Shown: positions 1-10,534 of the stretch, one piece after another
Layout: each line of letters opens with the position of its first letter
Position numbering within the stretch: the first letter of the stretch is position 1
Source: Cordia subcordata
Lineage: Eukaryota; Streptophyta; Magnoliopsida; Boraginales; Cordiaceae
DNA: 64,000 bases
Direction of reading: 5' to 3'
Assembly (NCBI GenBank): GCA_028554755.1
Contig: JAPTOF010000019.1
Span: 5,590,001-5,654,000 of the forward strand
Notes under the pieces: model-generated
What the model was told of the DNA's origin: nothing
Databases searched by the model: none
What the model saw: the letters and a program-made list of their open reading frames with translations, nothing else
Translations under genes and position numbers: made by a program

Positions 1-550
1 GATTCTGTCTTCTCAAATATGGTAGCAATTTTCAATGCGAATGAGACAAAAGTTCCATGTGGCCCTTATTAATTGATTGTAGTGTCCTTCCACAAATTGA
101 CATCATCAAGAATTGTACTGTACTTACAAGGGAAATAGAAGAACGAGTGATTTATGCTACGCCAACGAGTTATTACCAGATCAGATATTTATTTATTTAT
201 GTGGCCATCAGCTCATCTCTAACTAAATTGATGAAAATACTTTAATCACGTGACATACTTGTAAAAATATTATTCAACACCCAAAAGCATATGATAGTTA
301 AGAAACCGTTTTAATTTATCTTATAGAGCTACAAATATTATTAGTCATTTAGTACATTAATAATATGCAATGGCCGATCTTTTTCTAATCAGAAACATGA
401 ATATTATTAAAAGATAAAGGGATAAAACTATATATTAGCCAACAGCCCAACACCAATAGCAAAAAAGACAACGCATAAATCATTAAATAACTCCCGAGGA
501 AGAATATCCGCGCAATGCACCGGAAGAAATCTTAGTTGGACGTTCTTAGC

Positions 551-915
551 TACTCTTAAGAAAATAAGACAAAGCTAACGTAATTTTACCCAACACGAAT
601 TATTCATTATGAAAATGAGACAAAAAAAGAAAAAGATATTGATCTCATGTGAAAGACAAGCAAACAACATTACACACAGTGACACAGATACGTTGGGACC
701 AAGATGAGTATACAGTAGTTGGAAGTGAAAGAAATCGTAATTGGACTTTCTTATCCAACCAATCAACTACCTCACTAGCACTCCTAAGAAAATAAGTTAA
801 GCTAACCTGATTTTACCTAACACGAATTATTCGTAATGAAAATAAGATAGAAAAAGAAAAAGATACTAATACCACGTAAGTGACAAGCATGTAACATTAC
901 ACACAATGATATATA
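551..915. repeat. Diverged direct repeat, two copies
   Basis: A block at about 551-686 recurs at about 778-915 with an offset near 228 bp. Both copies contain, in the same order, a CTNAGAAAATAAG stretch, AAGCTAAC, AACACGAATTATTC, a GACAAGCA stretch and ACATTACACACA. Identity is high but interrupted by small indels. The origin is unknown; it may be a local duplication or part of an old element. Confidence 0.75.
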
Positions 916-1300
916 ATCGTGATCCAATCTTGTTATTTAGTGGTGGAATGGGCTCACATGCATGCCTCTAAATGTGATCTGACATGATTCTACAATTGCA
1001 GCTGTACTTGCCCCATGAATCATATATTATCACAAGTCCCAAAAAGAAGAATAAGGGGGAAAAAAAATAGCCATAAAGATCATCGGTTCATTAATCTTTG
1101 ACCAATTTGTCGTCACTCAAGATTTATCAGTAGTTAGGCCCGCTAATTGACTTCTTCTTGTATAATAAAGTGTTTTTTATTTTTTAAATAGAAGAATCGT
1201 CGGTACTTTAATCTTTGACAACATACGATCTACTCTTATCTGTTAAGTTGGATGAAAAATATTTAGCACAAAAAATTATTAAGATGGTGAATTTAATTAA

Positions 1301-1419
1301 GAGGTGTTTGGCTTTGCTTATTTGGTACTTATAAGCATCCAAACAATAAAAATATATGTTTGAATGCTTTTCTCTAGGTATTTATTAACACCTAAAAATA
1401 AGCAAAGCCAAACACCCTC
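1301..1419. mobile_element. 119-bp MITE, Tourist/Harbinger-like, TSD TAA
   Basis: The ends are inverted repeats: the left end begins GAGGTGTTTGGCTTTGCTTA and the right end is the reverse complement of GAGGGTGTTTGGCTTTGCTT. The element is flanked on both sides by TAA (1298-1300 and 1420-1422), the 3-bp target duplication usual for PIF/Harbinger MITEs. Internal GCTTATAAGC-like palindromes are shared with the copy at 20186-20305. No coding capacity. Confidence 0.85.
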
Positions 1420-2365
1420 TAAGTTGGATAGATAAGACGGGATATGCTCGGAGACTATGATAACGAAGCAAAACATGATGTATAAATACTGGAGCAAGCA
1501 ATCTTATCATGCAACGAAACTTGAGAAATTTTTCGAGAAGAATAAAATTCCTCAACTATCTCTGTGAAATGAAGACTTTTTCTATCACAAATAGCACAAT
1601 TTTAAAATTGAATCAAGTGCTTCATTATGATGCGGTTGGACAAGTTCACACACTCAACGCAGAGCAGCCCAATATGCGAAAAACTAATCCAAGTTTCGTA
1701 AAGCCCAAAGAAAGGTTTTACAGGCTAGCCCAATAGCAAATGCCATGCGTGGATTGTGGTATCAGAATGTTAAGTAAAATAAATAAATACACAATATTCT
1801 CTGTACAAGTATATCACTATCCTTTTAAACATATTAAGGTATCCACATAAAAACTTTAAACAAATCATGATGCACGTGAAGCGACATGGTAAGTACAATA
1901 AAAGCATAGAATCCCTCTAATTTGGAGTTATTTGGAGGGAAAGGAGACACTTTTTTCTTAAAATGACTCTTTTATTCCTCTCTATCATTTGTACATAAAA
2001 TTTTAAAAGGGCATAAAGTCCAATCTTATATAAAATTTATCCTTTTCTTCCATTTCTTTCTCAATCTAAACAAGAAAAGTTTACCATCCTCTATGATCCT
2101 TTCCTTTATAAAATTTTTCAACTCAAACAAGAATTACTCCTGTTCTCTCCTTTTCCTTATAATTCCACCCCTCCCTTTACTAAAATTTTCCCTCGAATCC
2201 AAATGCAATGTAAATCAGAATATAAAGCCACATAAAACTTCGTTTAACATATTTACTTGCTGATAATTGTCAAATCTCCAATTTACAATTACAGGATATA
2301 TATATAATCTAATCAAACATAGATAAATAAGTTTACCATTGAGTGAAAAATTACCAACGAAATTA

Positions 2366-4128
2366 CTAAGGACCAAAACCAAGAACAGGAGGAGCAACCC
2401 GTAGCAAGGGCTCCAATGTGTTCGGTAGAAATTTCCTAGCAAAGAGGAAACACATGGTAGTGATATTTCCATTGTAAATGCATTCCGACCCAAATCGAAT
2501 TTGATTTAGGAGTTCATCAGTTATGTCGACCCATCCATATTTCCTAGGATGAGGACCAACCCTCGACCAATCAACCGACGTAATGCTCCTATTCGAATTG
2601 ATGTCTGCATAAAGAATGTTGACCAACGTCGGCAAATAATGCTCGTCATTGTAACAAGGTGGTACACAATAGTCGTGAAAGAGGGGGTAATATTTGCGAT
2701 CGGATACGATTTTGGTGGCAAGATCGCGGTGAATTTCGAACCATTGAGACCCTTTACGCCATTGTTCAATGGTGATTGTTGGCGACATTTGGGGATTGTA
2801 TCGACCACGACCTGGCTTTCTTGGGTCGTCAAACGAGCCTATGAAGCTTTGGTTTGCGTCTATGAGATACTTGTAGATGGTGGTGAAGTTGAAGAGTGGA
2901 ATGCATGAATCGGAAAGCAACACAAATCTTTGATTGGAGAAATCGAGGAGGGCGTTCGCTAAAAGTCTTCTTTCGGCGTCAATCATTGATACGCTACCCC
3001 AATACACCGGCTGCATTAAGATACAGAAAAACTATGTGACATGTCAACTCAAAACATCGGATAAGTGAATAATTTAGTCCTTGTTTTTGACAATAAAATT
3101 TTCAAAATTCGACAATTTTCTCCTTTTTTTTTTTTAATTTGTAATGTTGTTATTTTTCAACCCAAAAAGAAAAAGTTCACAAAATAACGACGTTAGGATT
3201 AATAGTGTCACAAATTATAAATATAAAAAACAAACAATATTACAAATTACAAATATAAGGAATTAGCGGGGTCATAAATTGCAAAGATAAAGAAATAGAA
3301 AATGTTATGCTTTTCGACTTTTTTAAACTCACGACTAACGGCGTCACTAATTGTAAATATAAGGGATTGAATTGTGGTGTTTTATAGATAAAAGACTTAA
3401 TTGTTAAAAAAGGTACGATCAAAGATAGGAATTAAAATGAGTCTTACCTAAATGCAATATATTTATTTAGTAATGTTTTATTTTACTTTAATTTTTCATC
3501 TTCTCTTAAAATAATAAAGATTTACATATTGTACGTCAAATCTTTTATGTACAGATAAAAAAATCATATGCAGAAAAGAGAAAAAGCTTACCTGGCTAGG
3601 TATTCTTCGGCCATGAAAGGGAGAAGTTTCAGGCACTGATTCGTTGTAAGAAGGATGAGCATGGACGTAGATGGAGTAAAGGCCTTCATGGCCTTCAAAG
3701 AACTTTTCCCACAAAGGAGCAAGTGGCAATGGTCCTGGTGTCAAGAACATAAAAGCCACTTTTGGGACGTGCTTATAAGGAAATTTCTCAACTTGTGGAA
3801 CCATTGATGCTCTCCATAGCAACTCCTCATCAGTCATGTTATGCATGAGAGACATCTCTTGGGACAGCATCAGTGTAGACTCCGGGGCCGGAGCAGGCGG
3901 CGGTGACGGTGGCAGCGGTGGTGGCAGTGGTGGAAGAAGTAAAGATAGTAGTGATGGTTTGGTGGTGAATGAGAAGGTCTTGAAATACAAAGTGGATATG
4001 ACACCAATTGATAAGCCAATTGTGAAGAGGAGGAGGTTGAAGACATAATTAGACTGCGAATTGGGATTGAAAATGCAAAGCTTGGGAATTGTTGTCAAAG
4101 CTTCTCGTTGTTTTCCCATAATCTTCAT
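2366..4128 (-). CDS. GT14 family glycosyltransferase (core-2/I-branching beta-1,6-GlcNAc transferase-like)
   Basis: Probable Golgi type II membrane glycosyltransferase of the plant GT14 (former DUF266, BC10-like) family; the substrate is unknown. Two exons: 3592-4128 (179 codons, phase 0) and 2366-3010, joined across a GT-AG intron, giving 393 residues, a normal family length. Residues 29-49 form a hydrophobic signal anchor after a short basic N-terminus; 65-83 is Pro-rich, a typical stem region. The catalytic domain starts near KVAFMFLT and contains [14 protein letters not shown], then across the splice site [17 protein letters not shown], the strongly conserved [15 protein letters not shown], and [15 protein letters not shown] basic-aromatic stretch [12 protein letters not shown] and a C-terminal [13 protein letters not shown] also match the family. 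The first ATG (4128) is used; a second Met is three codons later. The intron holds AT-rich repeat DNA. Family assignment is firm, biochemical role inferred. Confidence 0.92.
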
Positions 4129-4411
4129 GCTATATCAAAACTTAAATTTGGATGTGTTTTCGATATGTGACAATTTGAAGTTTTGCTCTGAGCTTAAAAG
4201 ATATCACTATACATATATTCTTAAAAATCTGATATTGCTATGTGAGTAACTTAAAAGTTACATTAATACTTAAAATATAAAGGTCAAACGCTTTTCTAAT
4301 ATACAACACTTTTACCTCAAGTTTCATTCCTGAATCTATACAGCTCAATAGATGAAATTTAATTTACATGCAAATGGAGCTTAATATTTTACATGGTCTT
4401 GGTGTACATTT

Positions 4412-4674
4412 AAAGAGTTAAACGTACCATCATCCCTTGTGATTTACAAAAATAACGTTACTGCCTCTTGTGTTTTTTGAAGCATCTAAAAGACGAAAAA
4501 TATAAAACGCATGTTGCCCAAATTTTTTTACAATTAACAATCTAGTTAACAGTTGAGGTGCTCACTCATGCTACATTTTGTAAAGTACAGAGAGTTTTTA
4601 TATGCTTACAAAAACACAAGAACAGCGGCATTATTTTTGTAAATCATAGAAGGTGATGGTGCATTTAACCCTTT
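4412..4674. mobile_element. Foldback MITE with ~70-bp inverted ends
   Basis: The left end (AGAGTTAAACGTACCATCAT, then TGTGATTTACAAAAATAACG and a TCTTGTGTTTTTTGAAGCAT stretch) is repeated in inverted order at the right end (ATGCTTACAAAAACACAAGA, then TTATTTTTGTAAATCATAGA and GATGGTGCATTTAACCCTTT). The two arms, about 70 bp each, would form a long hairpin with a loop of about 115 bp. No coding capacity. No clear target duplication could be fixed. Confidence 0.8.
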
Positions 4675-5106
4675 CAGTTTCATTGTTGTGGTTGAATATG
4701 AATTTTATTGCGTAGATTTGTCTTTAATTATTTATCTACTGCCATTTTGAGGGAAGGTTAATGGTTTTTATCTTTCGAATTAAATCATTATCCTTTCATT
4801 TTTTTCGTGATCAAGTTTCAAAATTGTTCTCGACATAGATTTTTCCTATACGATTAAGAAGGATTTTCTTAATTCAAAAGGCAAAAGTTTTACAAAGTCA
4901 GCCGACGACTGTGATAAATAAATCAGAAAGTAGTCATTTGGACAAAATCAGTTGGTACTTGGTATGTTTAATTTGAATGTCAATTGATGAGAAGACCATC
5001 AGGTTCACAATTCTTAGCAGTTCAAAAATCTGTTACCTTTATATCCATGTTTCCATCAATTTTCAGCGAAATGAAAAAGACCTATATTTAAGTACCAAAA
5101 AGTCGT

Positions 5107-5395
5107 TAGTTTGGTGGTGATGTGATTAAAGAGGAGAACATAAGTTCAACTCTCAAAAAATGTATTTTTTGAAAGGATTTTTCTTTTATCACTTTAGACT
5201 AGATAAGGATTAGTTTCATGGAGTACTGTTCTGATGGTGACAAGAAATTTCACACTATTGCTAGTCGAGAAAAAGGAGATAAAGAATTCTTCCTTTGACC
5301 ACTCCTAATTTGTTAGGGATTAATCTCATGCAGTATTATGCGGATGGTGATGAGAGGTTTGGCATTAGTACTGGTCGGGGAAGAAGAAAAGAAGA
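5107..5395 (+). mobile_element. Possible SINE-like remnant with duplicated 3' body
   Basis: A stretch with GTTTGGTGGTGATGTGATTA followed about 25 bp later by AAGTTCAACTCT resembles the A and B boxes of a tRNA-derived SINE. The following body occurs twice in tandem: GGATTAGTTTCATGGAGTA... (about 5208-5290) and GGATTAATCTCATGCAGTA... (about 5319-5395), each continuing with a GGTGACGAGAGGTTTGGCA-like motif and CTAGTCG/CTGGTCG. Assignment to SINE is tentative; the internal duplication is directly visible. Confidence 0.4.
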
Positions 5396-5626
5396 TGTGC
5401 CGAACTATATACGTTACAGAGCGGTTTAGTCAACGATGAATTAATACGAACAGCATAGGGGGTAGATTGTCATAGACTTGGGCGCATTAAAGTCGAAGGA
5501 AAGTGTAACCAGACCAAACAATTCACGTGGTGGCCTTTTATAAAATTCCCGACGTGAAAAGGATGCCCAACTTCAGATTGCCGTCTCAGGCGGTGATGAT
5601 GGTATTAGAGTGAATATAAGAATTGT

Positions 5627-6655
5627 ATATTTTAGGTTGGTTTGAATTGACTTTTTTAAAAATAATTTTAAAAAATTTTTGAAAAAAAAGTATTTTTTAA
5701 GATGTTAAAATTTTTAATTTTTAGACAAAGTTGTAAATGATTTTTTTTTTTTTGAATTTTAGGCACTGTTCGACAACAGTGTTTCAACTAGTGTTTAGTG
5801 TTTTGACTTGATCAAGCCACTATCTCTTACTATTTTTGTTGTTCGGTAAAGTAGTGTTTTTGGTTGAAACAGTGTTTGGAGTAGTGTTTTTGAAACATTA
5901 ATATTTTTAATGTTTTAGGTAGTGGATAATGTTTCATTTTTTATTTTGGTAATTTTAGCCTCTCTTCATTATTTTTTGGCAATTCTACCTACTATACAAT
6001 CTCTTTCTACGTTTTTATATTTTCTTTCACAAGTATAAATCTAAAATAACATAAAAAGTAATTTTAAATCCTATCTATATCAAAATATACTAAAAAAGTG
6101 CAAGTCTTATTCATCCATTTATTATTTTTCTTGACAAAATAAATCTTTGATCAATTAAAAAATATTTCTACAATAATAACATATATTGTAATATTAATAA
6201 AATTTATTTATCAAAAGTAATTTTATTATACTTTAATAATCAAATGTTATTACAAGAAACATATATCTAATTATGAAATAAATTATGCCATTTCAATAAT
6301 AGTAATAATAATTATATTTTTCATAAAATGATAACATAATAACATAATACCAATGCCTTTTTATGTTATTTTACATTAATCAACTAATCAAACAGCTAAT
6401 TTTATCGAACACATATTATTCAATTAGCTAATCAAACAGCTATTCGGTAACAGCTAAAATACAACAACTATCAACTATTCAAATCACTATCTGCTACTTA
6501 AATAGCTTTCAGCTACTCTAACAGCTAATTTTGCCTAACAGACCCTTAGTTTTTTTGGAAAGAAGCCAAATAGTTATTATAAAAAGAATAAAAAAAATTT
6601 TAAAAAAATATTTTATTTTTCCTCCAGAGAAAAGTTAATCCAAACAGATCCTTTG
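5627..6655. mobile_element. MITE-like element interrupted by a second element (5761-6545)
   Basis: The outer ends match the GTTTGGATTGRCTTTTTT family found several times in this window: left GGTTGGTTTGAATTGACTTT, right the reverse complement of GGATCTGTTTGGATTAACTT. Between them, at about 5761-6545, lies a second element whose ends (GGCACTGTTCGACAACAGTG and the reverse complement of GGGTCTGTTAGGCAAAATTA) resemble those of hAT-type MITEs. The order implies that the inner element jumped into the older outer one. No clean target duplication was found for either. Confidence 0.5.
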
Positions 6656-6693
6656 TAATTATGAAAAGGTCAAAAATGTAAATTGCACATGTA

Positions 6694-6741
<48 letters not shown>
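6694..6741. repeat. Compound (AT)n(GT)n microsatellite
   Basis: A run of about 11 AT units passes directly into a run of about 12 GT units. It could be a polymorphic marker. Confidence 0.95.
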
Positions 6742-8299
6742 ACACTCAAATTACGGTGTAACACTACCAATTCGACTTTAAATGGATGATGTAATGCTAT
6801 TCCTTTTAGTTTAAAACTTATGTTAATGGGACAATATCTGATTGTTTTAAAAACTTATTCTTTTAGTTAAATTAATGTGCAAAATAACTGGCAAATAAAA
6901 GGCTACAATATGTGAGGAGAGATATGTTAGAAAAGGCCCATTATAGTTGCATTGGCAGAGACAAATGAGGAATTTTTTGTTCCCGGATGATCCGTGAGGA
7001 GATTTAATGATAGTAAATTATTTAAATTATTTTATTATAAAGTATAATTAATGTTTTAGCATTAAATCTCTATCATACTGATAAATTAACCAAAATTCGA
7101 GCTCGAGAATGTGCAATATTATTCTGGCGGTCATCCCAAATTCCCTCCGTCCCCTATGCTTCCTGATTCAATACTGGCGTTGTAAGTTAGGCAAAAAGAC
7201 TTCCATAATCAACTGCTTAATTTCAGGCTAGTTTCCTTGTTCTTCTTTGTTAACCAAAGAAACTCAATTGGCAGAATTTGTTTTTGTTAATGAGAGAAAC
7301 TTAATTGATGGACTTGACTATAATACAACCGGCAGAGCTCGACTACTAATTGATAAACCTTGAGTTTAGTAACCCTCTCCAAGCAGTAATGGACATGGCA
7401 CGAACTCATGTACGAATGTTGTCCTTCCCGTGTCTTTACCACTTGGGTATCCCTAAGCGATGGCAAGTTTCCATTAATTTGCAGTGATTTTGCGTTGGTT
7501 CTAGACCTAATCTAGTCAATGGAGTATACAAAATTTGCTTTTCATTACTTGATGATGAAGAGAGTGGAAATAGAACCTCCATACCATGCACGACAATGAC
7601 AAAATCTAATGACCTATGATTTCCTGGACTCTAACAGTATGTACTTCAAATATAGGGATTTACTTAAAAAACAGGGATTTCATGGGCTTTAACTTGTTTC
7701 TGAATGATCATGTAATAACCCTAAAGAACCTTGACCAAATTCGTTAGATTTAGATCCCCTTCTAACATATAAAATTATAAAGTGAATTTAATAATAATTA
7801 ACTGTTCAAATTATTTGATTATAATTGTATCATCGTTCGCATAATTGGATCTTTTATGTTGTGTATAATATTGTAAAAGTATCTAGATTATTCTGTTGAC
7901 TAGGATTTAGATTACCTCATAACAAGGGAGATCCATTAAAGTGTGATAGATAAATTGTTTGTGCATAATTGTGTCATATATCCACCACTATCAAATTTTA
8001 CTCGCAACAATTACATTAACAGCACACATGATATTCTTAAATGGAGGGAAGAGTTTGATTCAAGTACACGAAAAATATATAAAGCATGTTGTGATGCCAT
8101 TGACTTGAAATAACATGATGCATGTTAACTTGACAAAATAAAGGAACTAAAAAGTTTCTTTGGAGATTTTTAAGGTTTGAAACTTAACACAAAATCTAAG
8201 TTCTTTTTCTTGTTAAGGAAGCCATGTGTCGAGAAAAACTCGCGTGAGCCATACATAATTGCCCGAAGGCTTCAAATGGGTCTGCTTAGCATGTTGTTC

Positions 8300-8771
8300 T
8301 TCGGTATTTGATTCCTTCTCGGCTTCGCAATATTTTCTTGTTCACCAGTGGTCAAGACTCAAGGGCGTTAAATTATGGACAACTTGAAATGGAAAAGGGA
8401 ACACTAGTGGAGATAACTATAACTAAAAGCTGTGGGTGCTGCCCCACTTTTTTGTTTGGAACGAGGGAGAGAAGAATTGAGTCCTTCAAGTCAGCGAAAA
8501 GAGTTATAAATAATCAGCCCTTCGAATAAGCGAGACTTTCCCGATAGAAAGATTACCATGTGACAGAAATCCCAATTCCATATTACCCGATTAAGCAAGC
8601 CCTGCCACCGAGCTTCCACCCCGACAAAAATGGTGAACAGCATGTTTCTGTCTACCATTATCTTAAAATAAACTGCATTAAAATGATTAAGCTACTTGGC
8701 AATATGGTACCAGCTACAATGGTGTTGTTGAAAAGAATAAGCGTCTGCAGTTGCAGAAGCCAATGGTGATA
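8300..8771. other. Unassigned stretch upstream of the FRS fragment
   Basis: Two short open frames (8308-8529 and 8560-8769) lie here in the same direction as the FRS fragment. I do not recognise either. They may be further decayed parts of the same locus or chance frames. Confidence 0.3.
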
Positions 8772-9823
8772 TGTCATGACTTCAGATTGTAATTGTGCCT
8801 AAGGGTTGTAGAATCGTGCAATCAATTGTTGAATATTCTGTGAGTTTAATGCATCTGGTTGATCCTTATGCTGTCCTTTTAATTGGATCTCATATTCTAC
8901 TGAATGGGGTTTATGATGAGTAGGTGACTATAGATGTTAAGCTGATTTTTGTGGCTCAATGGGTGTACATGGTTAGTCAAGTTGGCACGTGTAGGAGGTG
9001 CTATGACTGGCATAACACGAGGGCAATGTTCTAAAATGGTAGAGGCGTTGAAATTTTGTAATCACATTTGCCATGGAGTCATATGTTGGATAAGCAAGTT
9101 GTCCTGCAGATCAAAGCAACCATGGAGAAACAAACAGCCATGGTGTACACTAGAAAACTTTTCATGAGAATTCTAGAAGAGTTGATCAACACATTTTCAT
9201 TCTCATCAACTAAAGTACTGGATGACAAGGCAACGATGAACTATCGAGTTGCTAAATTTGGTGGCAGACTTAAAAAGTTTATTCAGTTCATTTTAATGTG
9301 AGAGAAGTGACCACAATTTGTATCTGCCAAATGGTTGAGTTCGCTGGTGTTCTTTGTAAACATATACTAACTGTCTTGAGAATTACAAATGATCTCACTT
9401 CCCTACCACAATATAATTTGAGACAATGGACCAGAAATGCCAGAAGTGATGTTGTATATGAGGGCCATACCAGTGATTCGTTAAACAGCTACTGTGAGTC
9501 ACTCTATCTCAGTTATACTAATCTTTTTCATGGGGCCTTCAATTATGCCAATAATGGTGTGACAACATTGGGAAGTCTACCAGGTAGCTAAACCTTCAAA
9601 ATTACCAGACAATGCTGAATTGTGCACAGTGGTTCATGTTTTCCTATGCAAATATGCTCAAAGCAAGTGCACAATATCTGCAGCTTTTGTTGTTCTTCCT
9701 CCATGCTTACAGCCGTCAATGCAGGAAGACGCCGGGAAAAATATACAAGACATTATAACTCGAACCTCGAGGACAAGGTTCTTTTGGAAGGCGGGGGTAT
9801 TGTCATGACTTCAGATTGTAATT
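8772..9823 (+). pseudogene. FAR1-related sequence (FRS/FHY3) C-terminal fragment, degenerate
   Basis: FAR1/FHY3 proteins are transcription regulators domesticated from Mutator-like transposases. Here only the C-terminal part is recognisable. At about 9110-9290 a frame reads ATMEKQTAMVYTRKLFMRI then ILEELINTF and YRVAKFGG, matching the region before the SWIM zinc finger. A frameshift just before 9295 moves the reading to a second frame, NVREVTTICICQMVEFAGVL then CKHILTVLRITNDLTSLP and LRQWTRNARSDVV, the SWIM-type CxC...CxH finger and its downstream block, ending at a stop at 9591. The CxCQMxEFxGxLCxH pattern is diagnostic. The frameshift, the missing N-terminal DNA-binding and transposase core, and stops upstream make this a pseudogene. 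An exact 23-bp repeat marks both limits (8772-8794 and 9801-9823). Confidence 0.8.
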
Positions 9824-10534
9824 CCCTTCTAAAAGCATCTAATGAGCTAGGCATTCGAGGGCAGCCAAATCAGTTGTGATGAAGCAAAACTAAACAAATA
9901 GCCCAGCATTTCCACAATTTCATTACGTCTTAAGCAAGTAGAATACATTATAAATAGAAAGCTACAGTTGTGAAAAAGATCAAGTGATAATTTCAAAGGT
10001 CCTCTGTTCCTTCTTTCTCTTTTCTCTTGGAGCTTCCATGGTGCTCGAAACCCTTGGCTTATCATTGTAATTTCTTCTCTTCCTAGTTCAATCAGTTTAA
10101 CTCTTGAATTCTGCGGCTAGTTTCACTCTTTCAATTGCTCTTTTTTAAGCATTACATTACATGATACCTCTCAATCACTCATATTCATATTATAGCATTA
10201 CAAGAAAGATCAAATTTTCTTAATAATTATGTGCAGTCTTTTTTAACACGAGGAAAATTCACAAGATCAATTCCGCGAATGGATCCAGAAGCGTCATGGA
10301 TATACAACACCGTCTCATACACTGAACCTCATGTCAAAATGTCACCAACACCGCACCTAAAACTAGCTACAATCAAGACTACACGAGAACATGCGAACGG
10401 AAAAAGATCAGGCAACAGCTAATAGACGAGCCACATATTCCATTGCTGGCAGAGTTTCTGGGTCTGAAATAGGGTCTCCGGTCCAACCTACCCATGGCTG
10501 CAGATAAAGAGCTTACTTTGGATTTTAAAGGAGG
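9824..10534. other. Intergenic between FRS fragment and pGlcT
   Basis: No supported gene. The part next to 10535 is the 3' UTR and downstream flank of the glucose transporter gene on the minus strand. Confidence 0.5.

Larger units (their letters stand above)
1..2365. other. Intergenic region, no gene recognised
   Basis: AT-rich DNA. The only structures I can support are a diverged direct repeat (551-686 and 778-915) and a 119-bp MITE (1301-1419), both listed separately. Short open frames here have no recognisable motifs. The last part (about 2200-2365) is the probable 3' UTR and downstream flank of the glycosyltransferase gene. Confidence 0.6.
4129..8300. other. Intergenic region rich in transposon remnants, no gene seen
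   Basis: This holds the upstream region of the GT14 gene (divergent side), a foldback MITE (4412-4674), a SINE-like stretch (about 5107-5395), a nested MITE pair (about 5627-6655) and a compound AT/GT microsatellite (6694-6741), all listed separately. The rest is AT-rich without a supported coding frame. Confidence 0.6.

Noticed and set aside
2549..2908. Open frame of 119 codons on the plus strand
   Set aside because: Antisense shadow of exon 2 of the GT14 gene; it has no motifs of its own.
3836..4048. Gly-rich frame on the plus strand
   Set aside because: Antisense of the Pro-rich stem region of the GT14 protein.
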